A program made the translations under genes and the position numbers. The notes under the pieces were generated by a model. The model was not told where the DNA came from, ran no database searches, and saw nothing but the letters and a program-made list of their open reading frames with translations. This document shows positions 58,931-64,000 of a DNA stretch of 64,000 nucleotides, piece by piece (the first letter of the stretch is position 1; each line of letters opens with the position of its first letter). This stretch comes from Anaerozeibacter quisquiliarum (GTDB lineage: Bacteria; Bacillota; Clostridia; Christensenellales; Aristaeellaceae), in NCBI GenBank assembly GCA_051162045.1, contig JBISDI010000005.1; one strand, given 5' to 3'.

Positions 58931-61579
58931 TTATGCGCCGCGCCGCCGCAAAAGGTACGCATTCAGCGCCTTGCGAATCAGGTCGGCGGGCACGACGCTC
59001 AGCGATAGCGCCACGCAGACCAGCCACTCGCGCGCGGTCAGGCCGTAGGCGCGCAGCAGGCTGCCGCCCAGGTAGATCAGCGCGGTCTGCACCGCGAACA
59101 CGAACGCCATGACGGCCACGAAACCCTTGTTGCCCAGGATGTGATCGAGCAGGTTGAGGCTGTGGGTGCGGGCGGAGAAGGCGTTGAAGGTGCCGGCGTA
59201 GACAAACACGGCGAAGAATGCGGTGAGGATGATGTCGGGCCCGCGCTCGGGCCGGAAGAAGCCGCGCGCCCACGGGCTGAGCAGCAGCCACAGGCACAGA
59301 AGCGTGGTGTACGCCGCGCACACGCCGATCTGTTCCGCCATCCTGCGATCGACGATCGGCGTGTCGCGCGCGACCGGCCGCTCGTCCAGGTAGCGCTTAA
59401 GCGCCGGCTCACCGCTGAACGCCAGGCCCGCCAGCGTGTCCATCACCATGTTGATCCACAGCATTTGCATAACCGTCACCGGCGCGTCGTAGCCGACGAT
59501 GGGCGCGATGATCGAGACGGCCATCGCGCACAGGTTGACCGTCAGCTGGAACACGATGAACTTGCGGATCGAGCGGAAGATCGTGCGCCCGTAGAGCACC
59601 GCGCGCACGATCGAGGACAGGTTGTCGTCGAGGATCACGATGTCGCCCGCTTCCTTCGCCACCTCGGTGCCGCTGCCCATCGCAAAGCCGATGTCGGCTT
59701 TCTTGAGCGCGGGCGAGTCGTTGACGCCGTCGCCCGTCATGCCGACCACTGAGCCGCGCCCCTGCGCCACGTCCACCAGGCGGCTCTTGTCGACCGGCAG
59801 CGCGCGCGACACCACGCGCAAATCGGGCAGCACGCGCGTAAGCTGCGCGTCGCTCATCTGCGCAAGCTCCGCGCTCGTCAGCATCCGCGCGCCTTTATCC
59901 CTCAAGAGCCCCGCTTCGCGCGCGATCGCCTCGGCGGTCTCGGGGCCGTCGCCGGTAATCATGATTACCTGGATGCCCGCCTTTTCGAGCGCCCGCACGC
60001 TCTGCGAGGCTTCGGCGCGCAGCGGATCGCGCACGCCGATCAGCGCGACGAAGCTCAATTCACGAAAATTCTCCCCGATGCCGGGAGCGCCGGTCGCCGC
60101 GGCCAGTACGCGCATGCCCTCGCCCGCCATTTGCCGGGCCGCGCGCTCGACGGTCAGGCGGTTAAGCGGCGCCTGGACGCGCCCTTGGGCGTCATAATAC
60201 CGGACGCAGTGCGGCAACAGGCGCTCGGGCGCGCCCTTGATAAGCGTCGCGTTGAGGTCGCCCGCCACCTCGGTCGCCATGTACTTGTTGTCGCTCGTGA
60301 ACGGCACGCGCCCCACCTGTCGCAGCGAAAGCGCGGGCGCGAGCGCGCCCGCGACGAAGCGCTTAAGCGCGCGGTCGGTGGTGTTGCCGCCCGCGGGCTC
60401 GCCGTCGATCATCGAGGCGGCGTTGTTGTGCTCAAGCGAGGGGAACAAAACCCGCCAGAATCCCGCGTCGCGCGCGGCCGCGTCGGCGCTGTCGTATCGC
60501 GTGCCGTCGCCGCGCAGCACGCAGGCTACGCTGAACCGGCCCTCGGTCAGCGTGCCGGTCTTATCGGTCATCAACAGGTCGATGTTGCCGGCGGTCTCGA
60601 CGCCGGCCGGCTTTCTCACCAGCACATGATCCCTGAGCATGCGCCGCATGTTGGCCGACAGCACCACCGTAATCATCATCGGCAGGCCCTCGGGCACCGC
60701 CACCACGATGACGGTGACCGCCAGCGTAATGGCGTGCAGGATGCTGCCCATAACCAGACCCGGTACCTGAACCATCCCGGCCATGACCTCGGACGAAAAG
60801 CCGCTCGACACCAGCCATATGTTGAAGAGGTCTGCAAGCGCCACGAGCACCGCGCCCGCGATGCCGAAGCGGCTGATCGCGCCGGCCAGCCGGGAGAGGC
60901 GCAGTTGCAGCGGGCTTTCGCGCGTTTCCAATTGGATCTCGCCCGCGAGCTGCCCGAGCATCGTTTGGCTGCCCACCGCCGAGACCCGCATCACGCCCTC
61001 GCCGGCGCACACCATGCAGCCGGACAGCAGCATCGACGGATTGTTCAGACCCAGGGCCGCGTCCATGTGCCCGTGCAGTTTGTGGGCCTCCTTGGTCTCG
61101 CCGTTGAGCGGGGACTGGTCCACGTCCAGCTCGCCCCGGATCAGCTCGCCGTCGGCGGGTACGCGTTCGCCGCTCTCGAGCAGCACGAGGTCGCCGACCA
61201 CCACCTCGGCCATGGGCACGAGCGCGGCGCTCCCCCGGCGCAGCACCCGGCAGTTGACGCGCGCCTCCTCCTCTTGCAGCTTTTGAAACGCCGTCTCGCT
61301 GCGGTGCTTTGAGGCGGTGGACACCCAGGTGGACAGCAGCACGGCCAGCGCGATGCCCGCGCTCTCGTACCAGCCCGCGCCGCCCAGCGCGAACAGCAGG
61401 TTGATCGCCAAGGCCACCAGCAGGATCTTGATCATCGGGTCATTGAGGTCCTCGATGAATTTCATGAAGAACCCTTGCTGCTTCACGTGCGTCAGCTGAT
61501 TCGCGCCGTGGCGCGCGCGCGACTCGATCACCTGGCGTTCGGTCAGGCCCGCGAGGGCGGGCTCATAGGCGGTCTGCAT
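58931..61579 (-). CDS. Calcium-type cation-transporting P-type ATPase
   Basis: An 882-residue P2-type ATPase, related to SERCA/PMCA pumps. Phosphorylation site MTDKTGTLTEG, ion-binding VVAVPEGLPM in helix 4, actuator NGETKEA (TGE-type loop), hinge MTGDGVNDSPAL, and C-terminal membrane part with NMVMDTLAGLAFSGEP. The ion is probably calcium, by family. ATG 61579 with GGAGGTG six bases upstream is the best start. Divergent from the cupin gene. Confidence 0.93.
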   Translation of the reverse strand: MQTAYEPALAGLTERQVIESRARHGANQLTHVKQQGFFMKFIEDLNDPMIKILLVALAINLLFALGGAGWYESAGIALAVLLSTWVSTASKHRSETAFQKLQEEEARVNCRVLRRGSAALVPMAEVVVGDLVLLESGERVPADGELIRGELDVDQSPLNGETKEAHKLHGHMDAALGLNNPSMLLSGCMVCAGEGVMRVSAVGSQTMLGQLAGEIQLETRESPLQLRLSRLAGAISRFGIAGAVLVALADLFNIWLVSSGFSSEVMAGMVQVPGLVMGSILHAITLAVTVIVVAVPEGLPMMITVVLSANMRRMLRDHVLVRKPAGVETAGNIDLLMTDKTGTLTEGRFSVACVLRGDGTRYDSADAAARDAGFWRVLFPSLEHNNAASMIDGEPAGGNTTDRALKRFVAGALAPALSLRQVGRVPFTSDNKYMATEVAGDLNATLIKGAPERLLPHCVRYYDAQGRVQAPLNRLTVERAARQMAGEGMRVLAAATGAPGIGENFRELSFVALIGVRDPLRAEASQSVRALEKAGIQVIMITGDGPETAEAIAREAGLLRDKGARMLTSAELAQMSDAQLTRVLPDLRVVSRALPVDKSRLVDVAQGRGSVVGMTGDGVNDSPALKKADIGFAMGSGTEVAKEAGDIVILDDNLSSIVRAVLYGRTIFRSIRKFIVFQLTVNLCAMAVSIIAPIVGYDAPVTVMQMLWINMVMDTLAGLAFSGEPALKRYLDERPVARDTPIVDRRMAEQIGVCAAYTTLLCLWLLLSPWARGFFRPERGPDIILTAFFAVFVYAGTFNAFSARTHSLNLLDHILGNKGFVAVMAFVFAVQTALIYLGGSLLRAYGLTAREWLVCVALSLSVVPADLIRKALNAYLLRRRGA

Positions 61580-61694
61580 GGCTTGCACCTCCATTGGGGA
61601 AGGTATGACCTTGGCCGATCGTCTATGAACGCCGGCGGCGCGGTAAAGATTTGGCTATTGTTGGAAATCAAACGGATGATGCGCGGGCTGTGGG

Positions 61695-61700
61695 GTATAA
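61695..61700 (+). promoter_or_regulatory. -10 box of the cupin-ferredoxin-DUF438 cluster
   Basis: GTGGGGTATAATG: a consensus TATAAT 26 bases before the cupin start. The -35 region is poor. Confidence 0.5.
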
Positions 61701-61725
61701 TGACGGCGGAAGGAGGATGAGGCGC

Positions 61726-62073
61726 ATGGAGAAGTTCATTCGGCATTTGCCCCACGAGACGGTGCTCTCGCTTGCGGATCAGGTGGACTATCACGACGGG
61801 CAGATCGTGAGCAAGACGCTTTCGCAAAGCGGCGCGCTCAGCCTGACGCTCTTTGCGTTCGATCAGGGCGAGGAGATCAGCTCGCACGAATCGGACGGCG
61901 ACGCGATGGTAACGGCGCTGGACGGCGCGGGCGAGGTGACGATTGCCGGCAGGAAGTATCCGCTCAAGGCGGGCGAGAGCATCGTGATGCCCGCCAAGAC
62001 GCCGCACGCGGTGTACGCCAGCGAGCGGTTCAAGATGTTTCTGACGGTGGTATTCCCGAAGAAGGATCAGTAG
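61726..62073 (+). CDS. Cupin-domain protein
   Basis: A 115-residue small single-cupin protein. Cupin motif 1 is degenerate, SHESDGDAMVTALDGAGEVTI (His-x-Ser-Asp pattern), and motif 2 is PLKAGESIVMPAKTPHAVYA with the final metal-binding His. Probably binds a metal or a small ligand. ATG 61726 lies nine bases after AGGAGG; the other ATG at 61717 is too close. Followed by a ferredoxin and a DUF438 gene in the same direction. Confidence 0.88.
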   Translation: MEKFIRHLPHETVLSLADQVDYHDGQIVSKTLSQSGALSLTLFAFDQGEEISSHESDGDAMVTALDGAGEVTIAGRKYPLKAGESIVMPAKTPHAVYASERFKMFLTVVFPKKDQ

Positions 62074-62110
62074 ACTTCGAAGACTACCAACATATAAGGA
62101 GGATATGGTC

Positions 62111-62296
62111 ATGAAGGCGACGATCGATCGCGACGGCTGCATCGGGTGCGGCCTGTGCGCCGAAACCTGCCCCGAGGTGTTCCGCATGGCGGACGATGGG
62201 TTGGCCGAGGTGCACGGCGAAGTCACGGAAGAAAACGAGGGATTGGCGCGCGAGGCGGCCGAGGGTTGCCCGGTATCGGTGATTACGGTAGAGTAA
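62111..62296 (+). CDS. 4Fe-4S ferredoxin
   Basis: A 61-residue monocluster ferredoxin. The cluster ligands are the three Cys of CIGCGLC and the Cys of EGCPVSVI near the C-terminus; a fourth nearby Cys in AETCPEVF may be free or form a disulfide, as in Thermotoga-like ferredoxins. Low-potential electron carrier. ATG 62111 is eight bases from AAGGAGG, whereas 62105 is only two bases away. Confidence 0.94.
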   Translation: MKATIDRDGCIGCGLCAETCPEVFRMADDGLAEVHGEVTEENEGLAREAAEGCPVSVITVE

Positions 62297-62328
62297 TGTA
62301 GGCAGCAGCCGCGAAGGGAGGGGATCAC

Positions 62329-63540
62329 ATGAGTCAGGAGATCAACAACAGGGCCTACCGCAGCGAGGTCATCCGCAGGCTGCTCAGCCAGCTGCACGAG
62401 GGCCGGTCGGTGGACGAGGTCAAGGCCGAGTTCGAGCGGGCGTTCGACGGGGTGTCGGCGGCCGAAATATCCGAGGCCGAGCAGGCGCTGATCGCGGGTG
62501 GCATGGAGGTGCGCGAGGTGCAGCGGCTGTGCGACGTGCACGCGGCGGTGTTTCGAGATAAGCTCTCGGGCGAGGCGGCCGGCGCGGCCGGCGGCGGCCC
62601 GGATACGCCCGGCCACCCGGCGCACACGTTGCGCGCCGAGAACCGGGCGCTCGAACGGCTGATCGATGCGCGCATCCGGCCGGCGCTGTCCGCGCTGACG
62701 GCGGGAGAGGCGGGCGCGCTGCGCGAGGCGCTTGGGGCGCTGTCCGGCATCGACGCGCACTACGCGCGCAAGGAGAACCTGCTGTTCCCCTACCTCGAGC
62801 GGCACGGCGTCACCGCGCCGCCCAAGGTGATGTGGGGCGTGGACGACGAGATCCGCGCGCTGATAAGGCAGGCGCGGAGCCTGGCCTCGGCCGAGCCGGT
62901 CGAGCCGGTCGAGCTCGCGCAGGTGGTCGAGGCCGTGCTGGACAGGGTGTCCGAGATGATCTTCAAGGAGGACAACATCCTGCTGCCCATGCTCGCCGAG
63001 CACCTGACCGAAGACGAGTGGCGCAAGGTGGCCGAGGAGAGCGAGGGCATCGGTTATTTCCTGATCCCCACGCCGCCCGCGTGGAAGCCGAGCGCGGCGG
63101 GCGCGGCAAACGGGCGGGAGGGTGCCTGGCCCGAGGGCGACGTGGTGCTGCCGACGGGCGCGCTGCGCCTGTCCGAGCTCAACGCGCTGCTGAACGCGCT
63201 GCCGGTGGACATCACCTTCGTAGGCGCCGACGACACGGTCAAGTATTTCTCCGAGGGCGCGGAGCGGGTGTTCCCGCGCACGAAGGCCGTCATCGGGCGC
63301 AAGGTGGTCAACTGCCACCCTCCGGCCAGCGTGCACATCGTGGAGGGCATTGTTAACGACCTTAAGTCGGGCAAGAAGACGCACGAGGACTTCTGGATCA
63401 GGATGGGCGACAGGTACGTATACATCCGCTACTTCGCCGTGCGGGATACGGGCGGCAAATACCTGGGCACGCTCGAGGTCACGCAGAACATCGCGCCCAT
63501 TATGCAGATCACCGGCGAGAAGCGGTTGGTGTCGGACTGA
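62329..63540 (+). CDS. DUF438 protein with hemerythrin-like and PAS domains
   Basis: A 403-residue cytosolic protein. Residues 1-75 are the helical DUF438 domain (NNRAYRSEVIRRLLSQLHEG), 100-240 a hemerythrin-like four-helix part (HPAHTLRAENRALERLI, DAHYARKENLLFPYLERHG, MIFKEDNILLPML: the His and Glu suit a di-iron site), and 285-400 a PAS domain (PVDITFVGADDTVKYFSEG, IGRKVVNCHPPASVHIVEGI). Members may sense oxygen, NO or redox state, or act in iron-sulfur repair. It probably forms one unit with the cupin and ferredoxin genes. Confidence 0.92.
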   Translation: MSQEINNRAYRSEVIRRLLSQLHEGRSVDEVKAEFERAFDGVSAAEISEAEQALIAGGMEVREVQRLCDVHAAVFRDKLSGEAAGAAGGGPDTPGHPAHTLRAENRALERLIDARIRPALSALTAGEAGALREALGALSGIDAHYARKENLLFPYLERHGVTAPPKVMWGVDDEIRALIRQARSLASAEPVEPVELAQVVEAVLDRVSEMIFKEDNILLPMLAEHLTEDEWRKVAEESEGIGYFLIPTPPAWKPSAAGAANGREGAWPEGDVVLPTGALRLSELNALLNALPVDITFVGADDTVKYFSEGAERVFPRTKAVIGRKVVNCHPPASVHIVEGIVNDLKSGKKTHEDFWIRMGDRYVYIRYFAVRDTGGKYLGTLEVTQNIAPIMQITGEKRLVSD

Positions 63541-63560
63541 TGGAGATACATACAATCGAG

Positions 63561-63612
63561 TCGGCTCACCGGGGTCATCCCGGTGAGCCGATTGCATATG
63601 CGTTCTTTTTAT
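63561..63612 (+). terminator. Terminator of the DUF438 cluster
   Basis: TCGGCTCACCGGG/CCCGGTGAGCCGA, a perfect 13-base stem (63561-63573 and 63579-63591) with a 5-base loop, followed at a distance by TTCTTTTTAT. Confidence 0.8.
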
Positions 63613-63645
63613 ATAATCTTCATTTTATTTGAACGCCGTTTGTGG

Positions 63646-63651
63646 TATAAT
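63646..63651 (+). promoter_or_regulatory. Extended -10 promoter before the DUF4118 gene
   Basis: TGTGGTATAAT, TGn plus consensus TATAAT, 20 bases before the ATG. The same TGTGGTATAAT 11-mer precedes ispE. Confidence 0.5.
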
Positions 63652-63670
63652 ATATGATGGGTGAACGTGT

Positions 63671-64000
63671 ATGAACGCAATCAAGGGGAGCCGATCGGCG
63701 CATGTCCGTTGGCGTGACGCGGGGCTCACGCTGATGATTATAACGGCGGCGGTCGGGGTCTGCCTGTTGATGCGGCTGATGGACGACGGGGACATCTACG
63801 TTTCGATGATCTTCCAGTTGGCGGTGCTGCTGGTGGCGCGTGCGACCGACGGGTACTTCTGGGGCATCTTTGCCTCGGTTTTGAGCGTGTTCGCGGTCAA
63901 CTACGTGTTTACATACCCTTATTGGGCGTTCAACTTCACGATATCGGGCTACCCGGTGACGTTCATCAGCATGCTGGTGGTTTCGGTGCTCACCTCCGCC
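63671..64000 (+). CDS. DUF4118 (KdpD-like) sensor protein, 5' part
   Basis: Open from ATG 63671 to the window end without a stop (110 codons seen). The protein begins MNAIKGSRSAHVRWRDAG, followed by a membrane part with LAVLLVARATDGYFWGIFAS, VFAVNYVFTYPYWAFNFT and YPVTFISMLVVSVLTS, the four-helix DUF4118 domain of KdpD-like sensor histidine kinases. The usual histidine kinase part would lie beyond the window. Its ribosome site is weak (GGGTG). Confidence 0.85.
   Translation, partial: MNAIKGSRSAHVRWRDAGLTLMIITAAVGVCLLMRLMDDGDIYVSMIFQLAVLLVARATDGYFWGIFASVLSVFAVNYVFTYPYWAFNFTISGYPVTFISMLVVSVLTSA

Noticed and set aside
61543..63597. Minus-strand open frame of 684 codons opposite the cupin-ferredoxin-DUF438 genes
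   Set aside because: Covers three real genes on the other strand and starts inside a terminator; no ribosome site.

Overview
The window is 64 kb of mostly very GC-rich, gene-dense DNA. It looks like a chromosome segment of a spore-forming, Gram-positive-type anaerobe in the Clostridia. Sporulation and germination genes (spoVT, spoIIR, sleB-ypeB, lonB), a tig-clpP-clpX-lonB cluster, a T-box leader, strong AGGAGG-type ribosome sites and several TTG/GTG starts all support this. The high GC and the mix of families would fit a Christensenellales-like lineage, but that placement is only inference. No tRNA, rRNA, CRISPR array, transposase or phage gene was seen.

Layout. 1-2.3 kb: AT-richer, poorly filled stretch with a GNAT acetyltransferase and a lipoprotein, possibly acquired. 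2.3-7.2 kb: DUF488 protein, secreted metallo-beta-lactamase-fold protein, two chagasin-like (I42) secreted proteins, a membrane diguanylate cyclase and a DsrE protein. 7.4-8.5 kb: a long palindromic element and an AT-richer divergent pair (SLOG protein and XRE repressor) sharing two palindromic operators. 8.6-9.9 kb: a GMP synthase whose glutaminase domain has lost its catalytic core. 10.1-17.6 kb: spoVT, then a co-directional run mazG-like, HU, rqcP, fused ispDF, ahcY, an SAH/MTA deaminase and a VanW/YARHG surface protein. 17.6-24 kb: a Trp-type T-box leader before trpXYZ, then a cobalamin riboswitch before a BtuFCD-type transporter. 24-30.5 kb: murG, an RbsBAC-type sugar transporter and rfbB. 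30.5-36.4 kb: a Suv3-like helicase, GlsB/YeaQ protein, a Pit phosphate transporter with its DUF47 partner, a YitT/YczE membrane protein and an unknown protein. 36.5-41.9 kb: a LacI-controlled sugar locus (DUF2961/GH172 hydrolase, LacI regulator, binding protein, two permeases) with two near-identical operators. 42-52 kb: RNase Z, ispE, spoIIR, sleB, ypeB, tig, clpP, clpX, lonB, and a DsbA-family oxidoreductase. 52.2-64 kb: gluconate-type permease plus glycerate kinase, DUF368 protein, a two-component system, DegV, a calcium-type P-ATPase, a cupin-ferredoxin-DUF438 cluster and the start of a DUF4118 sensor.

How the parts fit. IspDF and IspE give three MEP-pathway steps. AhcY and the deaminase form an S-adenosylhomocysteine disposal pair. 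TrpXYZ is probably switched on by uncharged tRNA-Trp, and BtuFCD is switched off by cobalamin. The hydrolase and sugar transporter share one LacI operator. Three related palindromes begin exactly at the TAG stop codon of the gene before them, and a fourth, unrelated one lies just past another stop; this is the most unusual non-coding signal. The strongest protein anomalies are the GMP synthase without a glutaminase active site, SpoIIR without a secretion signal, and the Suv3-type helicase.
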